A DNA stretch of 43,486 bases from an uncultured Chlorobiaceae bacterium. GTDB taxonomy: Bacteria; Bacteroidota; Chlorobiia; Chlorobiales; Chlorobiaceae. The translations under genes were made by a program, and so were the position numbers. Location: the NCBI GenBank assembly GCA_903822595.1, contig CAIJPS010000070.1:1-43486 (forward strand). Direction: 5' to 3'. Below, piece after piece: positions 24,439 through 34,125 of this stretch; within the stretch, counting starts at the first letter, position 1; each line of letters begins with the position of its first letter. Below the pieces are notes generated by a model, which was not told the origin of the DNA, searched no databases, and saw nothing but the letters and a program-made list of their open reading frames with translations.

Positions 24439-25680
24439 CTACTCACCCGCTCTTTTCCGATAGAGTATCGTTTTCAAATAATCCTCTGTAGCCTCAAATA
24501 CCGGTTCTACCTGATTGAACTTCCGCATCAGGGGAATAACCTTGGTACGCACCCCCATACCTCTTGCATCAACATACCCATAGTCACGCAAGATTTCCAT
24601 TATCAGGGTATTTCGTGGAGAGCGTTGTCCGGCAACCATTTTGCTGACCGTCATTGAATTCTGGAGTTTCCCTGGGCTGATAACCTCAAGTCGATCAGAG
24701 TAGTTTGTCACCTCAATATCGACCGATCTTGTCCAGTCACGGTGAGCCAGAGCATTGATAACAGTCTCTCGAATTGCTTCCCATGGATAATACCAGCTCT
24801 TTTCTCTCCGCATATTTTTATCTATTCCGGATGCTTCCTGAGTAATAAAAGGTTCGATCAGAGAAGAAAATTTTTCAATCAACCCCTCATCAACCAACTC
24901 CTTTTGCCCCGATGCAGAGAGTTGCCATCGCCCGACCAAAGGTGCATCCAGCACCACATCGAGCAACGCCTGATACTCTTTATCATCCCCCTGAAAAGCC
25001 ATCATTCGCAATCCTGCCTGACGAAGAAAACGGCGGGGTTTTATGCCAAAACAGATCAATCCCGCTATCGAGCAGACCCTGTTTCCCATACCATCATCGG
25101 CCATCAATCCAAGACCGAGCAGGCGTTCAACCCATTCACTATCGGTTTGTGGAGTCTCAGGATCCTTGATTATGTCTTGCAGATAATATATAAGCCTGCT
25201 TTTATCAATAGTAGACAAAGAGGTGCCCGCAACTGGCAAAACCTCAGCATGAAGCAACCCGCCGCTTTCAAACAGGCAAAGTTGCTGTTCCCGTGATGCA
25301 AGTTCAGACCGATCCCCCATGCGGATATAGACCTCCTCGCGGTTGTTGTGGCGCATCACATAGGGTTTCGATATTCCGGCCGCAGTCGTTATCACCCCGA
25401 TTCGCAAACCCTTTTCCAGCTCAACCTCTTCATAGTATGGAATGATTTGCGGGTGCACCTTGTCCCTGAAAGCATTCAGAACCCACTCCTGGGCATTGGC
25501 ACGCTGAAGTCCAGTAAACTCTCCATTATCCTCAACTCCAAGGAAAATTCGGCCACCCTGAACATTTGCGAAGGCAACAATCTCTCTTGCCAACTGCTCA
25601 GGCCGGATATCATCCCGTTTAAATTCCACACCGGAATTCTCACCATTGGCAACCATTTCGAATAATTCAGCTTTCAGCAT
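24439..25680 (-). CDS. AlbA_2 (Schlafen-like) ATP-binding transcriptional regulator
   Basis: A 413-residue protein. An N-terminal AlbA_2/AAA_4 domain (residues 16-120) carries SGVEFKRDDI and AFANVQGGRIFLGVEDNG. The C-terminal half has a GHKL-type ATPase-like domain (AIRETVINALAHRDWTRS) ending in YVDARGMGVRTKVIPLM. Such proteins are annotated as putative DNA-binding regulators and are common next to restriction, toxin or phage genes; no function is established for most. It starts three bases after the stop of the small HTH gene, so the two form an operon. It is probably accessory rather than core. Confidence 0.86.
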   Translation of the reverse strand: MLKAELFEMVANGENSGVEFKRDDIRPEQLAREIVAFANVQGGRIFLGVEDNGEFTGLQRANAQEWVLNAFRDKVHPQIIPYYEEVELEKGLRIGVITTAAGISKPYVMRHNNREEVYIRMGDRSELASREQQLCLFESGGLLHAEVLPVAGTSLSTIDKSRLIYYLQDIIKDPETPQTDSEWVERLLGLGLMADDGMGNRVCSIAGLICFGIKPRRFLRQAGLRMMAFQGDDKEYQALLDVVLDAPLVGRWQLSASGQKELVDEGLIEKFSSLIEPFITQEASGIDKNMRREKSWYYPWEAIRETVINALAHRDWTRSVDIEVTNYSDRLEVISPGKLQNSMTVSKMVAGQRSPRNTLIMEILRDYGYVDARGMGVRTKVIPLMRKFNQVEPVFEATEDYLKTILYRKRAGE

Positions 25681-25683
25681 AAG

Positions 25684-25923
25684 TCACTTAAAAATCCATA
25701 CTTTGTTTTTCATTGATTGAACGCAGTTGTGCACCTTTTTCACTTGCTCCGTTTGTGCGTACCCACCATCAATCTCATTTTTTTTGAACTTCCATAAACG
25801 CCCTATCTTGTGTGCGGGCATGGATTTTTCACTGATCCATTTATAAACCGTATCCCGCTTGACCCCGAGGTAGCCTCCAATCTCGTCTACGGATAACCAT
25901 CTGTCTTCCATCTTTTTCTCCAA
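25684..25923 (-). CDS. excisionase-type HTH protein with probable C-terminal frameshift
   Basis: A 79-residue protein with a MerR-like helix-turn-helix (HTH_17 type): WLSVDEIGGYLGVKRDTVYKWI, then MPAHKIGRLWKFKKNEID. Family members normally continue with a D-x-W-V-R tail. Here the frame reads GGYAQTEQVKK, but the neighbouring frame at about 25761-25769 reads GWVRTNGASEKGAQLRS and ends at TAA 25688-25690. A single-base deletion (or sequencing error) therefore seems likely after residue 52. The DNA-binding core is intact. The first in-frame ATG is 25923; a second at 25911 is plausible. It directly precedes the AlbA_2 gene. Confidence 0.8.
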   Translation of the reverse strand: MEKKMEDRWLSVDEIGGYLGVKRDTVYKWISEKSMPAHKIGRLWKFKKNEIDGGYAQTEQVKKVHNCVQSMKNKVWIFK

Positions 25924-25990
25924 GAACGTATTGCCTGTTTAAACGGGTATTAAACTGAATTTTTCTGTCGTCTTTACCTGTTCTTATCAG

Positions 25991-26018
25991 GTTTTATCGG
26001 ACAAAAACAGGATAAAAC
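25991..26018. promoter_or_regulatory. possible operator: inverted repeat upstream of the HTH gene
   Basis: Perfect eight-base arms GTTTTATC (25991-25998) and GATAAAAC (26011-26018), separated by 12 bases, lie in the divergent spacer 25924-26142. Nearby copies of the words CCTGTT and AACAGG add to the symmetry. A self-regulating HTH repressor could bind here, but this is only positional inference. Confidence 0.35.
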
Positions 26019-26142
26019 TACACTATAAAAAGCAGCATGTCAAAGGCAGTTGCGGCAAGAGTTGCAGCAAAAGAATTGAAAGTATTATTTTTGGTATTGC
26101 CACAAGGCAAATCGCAGAAAAACTGCAAAACCGGCAAAAAAG

Positions 26143-26763
26143 ATGAGCGCTCAACAAATAAACGCTTTTTATGGGGGTTTGGTGGCACTCCTGCTCGTTG
26201 TCGGGGCTGGACTGTTGTGGCTGCCGCAAAAAATTTCCAGCGAGGCTTATCGGGCTGCATTTGCGGCTTTTGAAGGCTACAGGACGGCACATCCGGAAGA
26301 GAGATTCCGCTACCTGGCAGTGGTGGATTACTCGAAACCCTCATACCTGAGACGAATGGAGATCATTGATCTTGTCAGCGGAGAAGAGTCGTTTTACCGG
26401 GTGGCGCACGGCAAAAATTCCGGCGAGCTCTTTGCAACCCGCTTTTCCAATACACCAGAGTCCGGGATGAGCAGCCTTGGGCTTTATAGTGTTCTTGATA
26501 CCTATATCGGTGACCACGGAAAAGCTGTGCGCCTTGAAGGGCTTGAACCGGCAGCAAACGGCAATGCGTTCAGTCGCGATATTGTACTTCATTCAGCCGA
26601 TTATGTTTCACTTGGTTATATCCTTTTGAACCTTGTGACCTTTAACGGCCCGAGAATCGGGAGAAGCAACGGCTGCTTTGTGGTATCGCCCGATGATATT
26701 GATGAGGTAACGCAAAAACTGAGCCGCAAAGGGCTTCTCTATGCCTGGAGTGAACCGCATTGA
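26143..26763 (+). CDS. L,D-transpeptidase-like catalytic-domain protein (YkuD_2 type)
   Basis: A 206-residue protein with an N-terminal signal anchor (LVALLLVVGAGLLWLP) and a domain of the murein L,D-transpeptidase catalytic-like family. The expected histidine and cysteine blocks are present: DIVLHSADYVS and GRSNGCFVVS, where the cysteine would be the nucleophile. RYLAVVDYSKPS and SGEESFYRVAHGKNSG are typical of this subfamily. It would act in the periplasm on peptidoglycan, but activity of the subfamily is poorly established. It is transcribed alone and ends before a strong hairpin shared with convergent icd. Confidence 0.85.
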   Translation: MSAQQINAFYGGLVALLLVVGAGLLWLPQKISSEAYRAAFAAFEGYRTAHPEERFRYLAVVDYSKPSYLRRMEIIDLVSGEESFYRVAHGKNSGELFATRFSNTPESGMSSLGLYSVLDTYIGDHGKAVRLEGLEPAANGNAFSRDIVLHSADYVSLGYILLNLVTFNGPRIGRSNGCFVVSPDDIDEVTQKLSRKGLLYAWSEPH

Positions 26764-26797
26764 GAAGAGAGGAAATGCAGGGTGAAAAACGGTAGGA

Positions 26798-26832
26798 ACA
26801 CAGAAACCCGGAAAGATCCGGGCTTCTTGTGT
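26798..26832. terminator. bidirectional hairpin terminator between convergent genes
   Basis: CCCGG (26807-26811) pairs with CCGGG (26818-26822), extended by ACACAGAA outside pairing with TTCTTGTGT with one bulge. The element lies between the transpeptidase-like gene and convergent icd. No long T-run is present, but stem length and position support transcription termination for both genes. Confidence 0.65.
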
Positions 26833-26851
26833 ATAACGGCTGATGAAGAGA

Positions 26852-29092
<2,241 letters not shown>

Positions 29093-29296
29093 TTAAGTAT
29101 TTTCAAAATTATTTGATAAAAGAAAACTACAGGAAAAGGCTATCACGAAATCGCACAAAAGCGACTGCTGGCCAAGCGGAAGCAAATAGAGATACAACTT
29201 GCAAGGCCCCCCACACATCCTGCGCTGATGGTTTGAGCGGTCAATGCAGGATGATGAACCGTGCAAATCCACCAATAAAAAAACGCAATAGTACTG

Positions 29297-29345
29297 ACCG
29301 TAATTTTCAGCGCACCGAACGTTGAAGCGCTGAAAAATTGACGGT
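29297..29345. repeat. long imperfect inverted repeat upstream of icd
   Basis: The left arm (ACCGTAATTTTCAGCGC, 29297-29313) is matched by the reverse complement on the right (GCGCTGAAAAATTGACGGT, 29327-29345) with two extra bases, around a 13-base loop. Seventeen near-paired positions is unlikely by chance. It may be an intergenic repeat, a transcription end for fabI read-through, or a regulatory structure for icd. Confidence 0.55.
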
Positions 29346-29384
29346 ATATATCATCTATAGAGGGTACCCAGACTTTTGTCTGTC

Positions 29385-29416
29385 AAAAAAAAAGGGAAAC
29401 AAGGCGGCTTTCTCCC
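29385..29416 (-). terminator. probable rho-independent terminator of fabI
   Basis: Reading the minus strand just after the fabI stop, GGGAGAAA pairs imperfectly with TTTCCC across a GC-rich loop and is followed by nine T residues. Position and T-run fit an intrinsic terminator, though the stem has a bulge. Confidence 0.5.
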
Positions 29417-29423
29417 CAGGCTC

Positions 29424-30305
29424 TCATCGGGAAGAGGTAAACTCATCAAGACCAACCCGCGCTGCGAGTTCCTTGTCGTTGAGCACTTCATGAGCCAGCT
29501 TGATCATGGGAATGGTCGCTCCCATTGAACTGTAACCGCCATCATGGAAAAGGTTCTGCATGGTAACCTTGCGGGAAAGATCGCTGAGGATAGTCATGCA
29601 ATATTCCGCACACTCCTCAGCAGAGGCATTTCCAAGAGGAGACATGAGATCACTGTATTCATACATTTTCTCAAAACCTGGAATACCGCTCCCCGCCTTG
29701 GTATAGGTTGGACTTTGTGATATCGTGTTGATACGGATAGCCTGCCTTGCAAGCCTCGGTCCATAGCTGCGAACGATAGACTCAAGCAGGGATTTCGCAT
29801 CTCCCATATCAGAGTAGGTCCAATAATTTCTCTGTGAAGCAATATAGGAAAGGGAGAGTATGCTGCCACCAGCATTGATCGCCTCATTCTTCAGGGCATA
29901 AGAGACAAGCCGGTGCAATGACAAAGCCGAAACATCGAGAGTTTTAATAAACCACTCGTAGTTGAGATCTTCATAGGGCAACTGCTTGCGAATATTCTGT
30001 GACATCCCGATGGAATGCACAATAAAATCGACCGGTCCGATTTTCTCCTTGAGCTCCTTGAAACAGTTATCGACATCTTCATTTTTCGAAGCATCACAAA
30101 CAAGCATCGGTGCGTTTCCGCATAATGTTGAGAGCTCTTCGATATTGCCGAAACGCAACGCGGCTGCAACATTCGAGATGGCGATCTCTGCGCCCTCCCT
30201 GTAGGCATGAAGCGCAATCTGCCAGCCGATACTGCTTTCATCAAGCGGACCAAAAACGATTCCCTTCTTCCCTTTCAACAAACCATAGTGCGCTTTCTGG
30301 GACAT
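29424..30305 (-). CDS. fabI: enoyl-[acyl-carrier-protein] reductase FabI
   Basis: A 293-residue FabI-type SDR, which reduces enoyl-ACP in the last step of fatty acid elongation. Features are the divergent cofactor site GKKGIVFGPLDESSIGWQIA, VHSIGMS, and the catalytic Tyr-x6-Lys in TYSDMGDAK, plus FHDGGYSSMG near the end. Length is slightly above the E. coli enzyme (262) because of N- and C-terminal extensions. It is upstream of icd but separated by a terminator and a long spacer, so probably an independent transcript. Confidence 0.94.
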   Translation of the reverse strand: MSQKAHYGLLKGKKGIVFGPLDESSIGWQIALHAYREGAEIAISNVAAALRFGNIEELSTLCGNAPMLVCDASKNEDVDNCFKELKEKIGPVDFIVHSIGMSQNIRKQLPYEDLNYEWFIKTLDVSALSLHRLVSYALKNEAINAGGSILSLSYIASQRNYWTYSDMGDAKSLLESIVRSYGPRLARQAIRINTISQSPTYTKAGSGIPGFEKMYEYSDLMSPLGNASAEECAEYCMTILSDLSRKVTMQNLFHDGGYSSMGATIPMIKLAHEVLNDKELAARVGLDEFTSSR

Positions 30306-30444
30306 GATATAAGCTGATTCTTTAACAAAGATTGGGGTAAATTCCCTTTAACTCAACATTTTAAACATTGAAGATACAAGATTCCCGTGAAAACTTAAAC
30401 TCTTTCCCCGGAATTTTTCTTTCAGGCGGCGACAAACAGCTCCG

Positions 30445-31746
30445 TTATATTTTCATTCGCCTCATCGAACGGAGTTTATCGAGCACATTTTTATTAACAC
30501 TCAACTCCATCTCCTCCTTTTCGACCACGATTTCCCTGAACACAACGCGAAGAAGATTATCCTCCCTGAGAAACTCTTCCATTTCAAGACTGTACAACGC
30601 TCTTGGAAGGGTAATGATCCTCTGGGCCCGGTCTACGGTAACAACAATATCGGTGCCCATCCGGTTGACGGTAACCTCTTCGGCATCCTTGAGAAAGGGT
30701 ATTTTGATACAGAGCACTTCGCGATGATCGTCCGTTCCTGCATTTTTCTTGCTTTCAATCCAGAAGTTTTTTCCGGAATAAAAAATCTTGTCAGGCTGCT
30801 GCTCACCAAAAACCAGTTTGCTGATATCATGCAGGGCATCCGGCCCGATGGGCTCGGTTCTCTGCAGATGACAGCGGAAGACCGGAGTAGGATAAAAGGA
30901 GCTGTCTATTTCCATCAGATATTTGCTGTGCAGATCAGCCCAGAATTCAAAATACTCTCCAACAGTTTTTGACGTGGGAAGAATCTTGTTGATCACAATA
31001 CCATCGACATTTATCCCATAAAGATGCACAAACGTGTAGGCTCGCTTGGTCTCAAGAATTGAGAGCTTTTCAGGGTTCAGTACCAGCCGGAAGGTAACCT
31101 CCGGGCTGAGAATAAACTTGTTGATATCCTCCATCTGCTTGAGAAGCACATTGACCTCATTAAAAAAGTCATCATCCGGAATGGATTTTCCACTCAACGG
31201 ACGAGCCAGCGACGACATGTTTTTGTAGAGCTTGAAAAACTGCTTGCCCATGTTTCCGCCGATAATGATTTCCGGGTAAGCAAGCAACCGAAGGGTATTT
31301 CCTGTCGGAGAGGTATCGAGCACAACGGCATCCCACTTACCTGACTGGGCCTCATCAAGCAGACGGCTCAAGGCAAAAATTTCGTCAAGACCAGGCTGAG
31401 TGGTCAACTCAGTAGCCATGCCGCTGTCAATACCCTTGTTTTTGTAGGAGGTAGAGACAAATTTCTGAAATCCGGACATGTTCTTTTTAAGCTCGTAAAC
31501 CGTATCAACCTCCAGGCCGTAGAGATTCTCTTCGATCTTTTGGGGATCATTGCGGCTTATGCGGACATTAAAAACATCCGAAAGCGAATGGGCAGGATCG
31601 GAAGACATAATCAACACCTTCTTGTTCTGTCTCGCAAGAGAGACCGCTGTTGATGATGAAATGGTAGTTTTCCCTGTCCCCCCTTTTCCTGAATAAATGA
31701 TAACTCTGGTCTGCGACTGATTTTCCGTTAAGTCCCTCGACAACAT
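30445..31746 (-). CDS. ArsA/GET3-family ATPase with C-terminal Hsp20-like domain
   Basis: A 433-residue P-loop ATPase of the ArsA/GET3 (TRC40) group. The deviant Walker A YSGKGGTGKTTISS is at residues 18-31, followed by DPAHSLSDVF (switch I) and VVLDTSPTGNTLRLL (switch II). The C-terminal 100 residues (CIKIPFLKDAEEVTVNRMGTDIVVTVDR) resemble the Hsp20-like domain attached to ArsA homologues. GGGGAG precedes the ATG. Several such ATPases occur in green sulfur bacteria; arsenite export is not implied because no arsB-like or arsR-like gene is nearby. A role in inserting or delivering membrane or chlorosome proteins is possible but unproven. Confidence 0.88.
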   Translation of the reverse strand: MLSRDLTENQSQTRVIIYSGKGGTGKTTISSSTAVSLARQNKKVLIMSSDPAHSLSDVFNVRISRNDPQKIEENLYGLEVDTVYELKKNMSGFQKFVSTSYKNKGIDSGMATELTTQPGLDEIFALSRLLDEAQSGKWDAVVLDTSPTGNTLRLLAYPEIIIGGNMGKQFFKLYKNMSSLARPLSGKSIPDDDFFNEVNVLLKQMEDINKFILSPEVTFRLVLNPEKLSILETKRAYTFVHLYGINVDGIVINKILPTSKTVGEYFEFWADLHSKYLMEIDSSFYPTPVFRCHLQRTEPIGPDALHDISKLVFGEQQPDKIFYSGKNFWIESKKNAGTDDHREVLCIKIPFLKDAEEVTVNRMGTDIVVTVDRAQRIITLPRALYSLEMEEFLREDNLLRVVFREIVVEKEEMELSVNKNVLDKLRSMRRMKI

Positions 31747-31841
31747 AAAAAACTCCCCAGTTAAAGGTCAATAATCCCAAAAGGCATCCCCTCTTCGGGA
31801 GGGAAAAACTATCGATTTACAAAGTACCATTTTTCCCCTGT

Positions 31842-32450
31842 TTAGAGAAAAACTATCTTTTTCTGCAGTGCATGATTGAGTTGCCGCATATACTCCTCAT
31901 GCTCAATTTCAACAGCTCCGAGCATTTCAAGGTGAGGGTTCATGATCTGGGCATCAAGCAGCAGGTACCCTCGCTCTCTCAAATGCAAGACAAGACGGTC
32001 AAACGCTATCCGTGATGCATAGGAGCGGAGGGAAAACATCGATTCTCCAAAAAAGGCCGCTCCCAGGGCTATACCATACAAGCCGCCGACAAGCTCACCC
32101 TGATACCAGCTTTCAATACTGTGGGCAAGACCGAGATTGTGCAGCTTGATATAAGCCTCCATAATTTCCCCTGAAATCCAGGTTTCATGATCATTTTTTC
32201 GCGGAGCAGCACATCCGTTGATCACTGCTTCGAACTCCCTGTCGAAAGTCACGCTGAACTCATTTTTTCTGGTCAGGCGAAGAACATCTCGAGAAGCTCT
32301 GTACGTATCAAGATCAAACACCGCTCTTCTGTAAGGCTGGCACCAGTAGACTTTCTCATCCTCATGAGGGTCTGACATCGGGAAAAAACCCTGACGGTAA
32401 GCTCTGATAAGTTCATCAATACGGATCATCTGCCGTGAAGTCAGCTCCAT
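31842..32450 (-). CDS. aat: leucyl/phenylalanyl-tRNA-protein transferase
   Basis: A 202-residue Aat enzyme, which attaches Leu or Phe to N-terminal Lys/Arg of proteins, marking them for ClpS/ClpAP degradation. Family blocks are ELIRAYRQGFFPM, ESWYQGELVGGLYGIALG, FFGESMFS and LLDAQIMNPHLEMLGAVEI. It begins six bases after the nitroreductase stop and is the last gene of a three-gene minus-strand operon with a glycosyltransferase and a nitroreductase; the functional link is not obvious. Length matches the family. Confidence 0.95.
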   Translation of the reverse strand: MELTSRQMIRIDELIRAYRQGFFPMSDPHEDEKVYWCQPYRRAVFDLDTYRASRDVLRLTRKNEFSVTFDREFEAVINGCAAPRKNDHETWISGEIMEAYIKLHNLGLAHSIESWYQGELVGGLYGIALGAAFFGESMFSLRSYASRIAFDRLVLHLRERGYLLLDAQIMNPHLEMLGAVEIEHEEYMRQLNHALQKKIVFL

Positions 32451-32456
32451 AGCGGG

Positions 32457-33041
32457 TTAAAGAAATGCCAAAAGAACATCGTCTACCACTCTTTTTGGCA
32501 CATGATGAATACCATTTGCATCCCTGAAGTAGTGAACAGAATCATCTTCGCCCATCTGGTCAATGACGACCGTCTCTGCGGGTTTTCCAAGAGCAATAGC
32601 CATTAATGGCAAAAACCTCTCCGGAATTTTGAGCAACGCTCTTGTTTTCTCTTTGTCAAGAGAGCCAAGAATACAGCCTCCAAGGCCAAAAGCAGTTGCA
32701 CCAAGAAGTATGGTTTGGGCAGCGATACCACTGTCGGTGGCAAAGTCACTGCTTATTGAGAAGTCACCAAGCATGACAAGATAGGCTTGGGGACGTTCAC
32801 CTTCAGCCGGGCCTGCCCAGTCAGCAAGATAGCCTGCCCATGAAAGGCAGGGATAGAGATCGGCAACCAGTGGAGGCTCACAAACCGCGATATATTTCAA
32901 TGGCTGCAAATTTCTTGACGAAGGAACATAGCAGGCAAGCTCAACGAGCTCCCGCAGAACATCTTTCGGTACAGGGCAGGTGCTATCAAATCTCCGGTAA
33001 CTCCGGCACTTTGTTACAAGATCCCTGAAATGCATGATCAT
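32457..33041 (-). CDS. nitroreductase-family flavoprotein
   Basis: A 194-residue protein of the nitroreductase/FMN oxidoreductase fold: CRSYRRFD near the start, PSSRNLQPLKYIAV, then ATAFGLGGCILGSLDKE and IALGKPAE. These bind FMN and NAD(P)H; the physiological substrate is unknown. Cysteines are present but no ferredoxin domain is attached. I choose ATG at 33041, which overlaps the stop of the upstream glycosyltransferase (ATGA), rather than the longer reading from 33065. It is in an operon with the glycosyltransferase and aat. Confidence 0.87.
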   Translation of the reverse strand: MIMHFRDLVTKCRSYRRFDSTCPVPKDVLRELVELACYVPSSRNLQPLKYIAVCEPPLVADLYPCLSWAGYLADWAGPAEGERPQAYLVMLGDFSISSDFATDSGIAAQTILLGATAFGLGGCILGSLDKEKTRALLKIPERFLPLMAIALGKPAETVVIDQMGEDDSVHYFRDANGIHHVPKRVVDDVLLAFL

Positions 33042-34078
33042 GAGTAGTAAGGCTTTTCCGCCCATGCGGCATCGGTATATTTCGAAAGCTCATCCCATTG
33101 GCCACTGCCGATCCATTCAGCGATATAATCCACCGTTCTGGCATAATGCAATGGCTCCCGGCATGGCTGCTCCAGCCACTCGGCAAGAATGGGGCCATCA
33201 AGACTCTCCATCGCCATACCATAGGCAAGCTCCACCATGCCAAGCGCATTGGATTGCTGCTCAATCTGGCCGTCGAGAGGCCTCAGCAACAGCTTCTTTC
33301 CAAGATGGAGCGCTTCACCAGGAAGCTCGAATCCCGCATTACAGACAACGCCGTTACACTCCATAAGATCGGCAAGAAAGCCTTCGCGGGAGTAACTCCT
33401 GAAATGTAAATGGCCCTCATCACCATTCTCATGCACCTTCCCGTAAATAAAAAAGTCGTATGCTTCAAACGGCGCAAGAAACGCCGTAATATCTTCCACC
33501 TCCTCAAACGGCAGATAAACCAGAATTTTTGTCTTGACCACCATCACGGAACGCTCAGCATAAAGCGTTGCAGGAATGACTGGAGGAAAAAGAGGCTGAT
33601 CAAAATGGCTCCAGTGAAGCCCGGCATTGTAACGGGCAGGAGCAAAATTCAGCAGAATCTGTTTTTCAAAAAAAGTTCCACGAGCCATGGGAATATTGTA
33701 TCTGAATGCATACTGATGACCAAAGCCCAGGGATGGAATATTCCTTGTTCTTGCAACCATTGATGTGATCGGATCAAAGTCGGTAATAATCAGCTCCGTC
33801 CCATTGGTATTGAGCAACACAATATCCGACATCAGACGAACGAGATCAAGCTGAAGCGTCGTTTCGAAATAGTCCATCTTGCCTTTATGGGTAACCAGTG
33901 TCATACCTTTCATAACCCGGTATGGCTCAAATATCTCAACCTCCTTCAGCTCATCCTCTTTTCTGCCGCTGATAATGACCTCCACATCATGACCATCCTC
34001 CTTGAGCTTTCGAACAAGCTCGCGACTGCGGCTGATATGACCATTTCCTGTACCCTGAACACCGAAAAGGATCTTCAT
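33038..34078 (-). CDS. MJ1255/VC2487-family glycosyltransferase
   Basis: A 346-residue GT-B-like glycosyltransferase. The N-terminus MKILFGVQGTGNGHISRSREL is characteristic of the MJ1255/VC2487 group (TIGR00661), and the C-terminal half has CNGVVCNAGFELPGEALHLGKKLLLRPLDGQIEQ, like the UDP-sugar-binding segment of MurG-type enzymes. The product is not known for most members; cell-envelope glycolipid synthesis is likely. First gene of the operon with the nitroreductase and aat. No membrane helices seen. Confidence 0.88.
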   Translation of the reverse strand: MKILFGVQGTGNGHISRSRELVRKLKEDGHDVEVIISGRKEDELKEVEIFEPYRVMKGMTLVTHKGKMDYFETTLQLDLVRLMSDIVLLNTNGTELIITDFDPITSMVARTRNIPSLGFGHQYAFRYNIPMARGTFFEKQILLNFAPARYNAGLHWSHFDQPLFPPVIPATLYAERSVMVVKTKILVYLPFEEVEDITAFLAPFEAYDFFIYGKVHENGDEGHLHFRSYSREGFLADLMECNGVVCNAGFELPGEALHLGKKLLLRPLDGQIEQQSNALGMVELAYGMAMESLDGPILAEWLEQPCREPLHYARTVDYIAEWIGSGQWDELSKYTDAAWAEKPYYS

Positions 34079-34125
34079 ACTGCGGAATGATTTATGCGTG
34101 ACGTACCCTCTCTCTGTGGCACGGC

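Noticed and set aside
24742-25296. 184-codon plus-strand ORF opposite the AlbA_2 gene
   Set aside because: It mirrors a gene with recognisable AlbA_2 and ATPase motifs; nothing supports it.
26037-26273. Plus-strand ORF beginning MSKAVAARVAAKEL just before the transpeptidase-like gene
   Set aside because: It overlaps the real gene in another frame, and its basic, low-complexity sequence has no motif; it may be part of the leader but I cannot support it as a gene.
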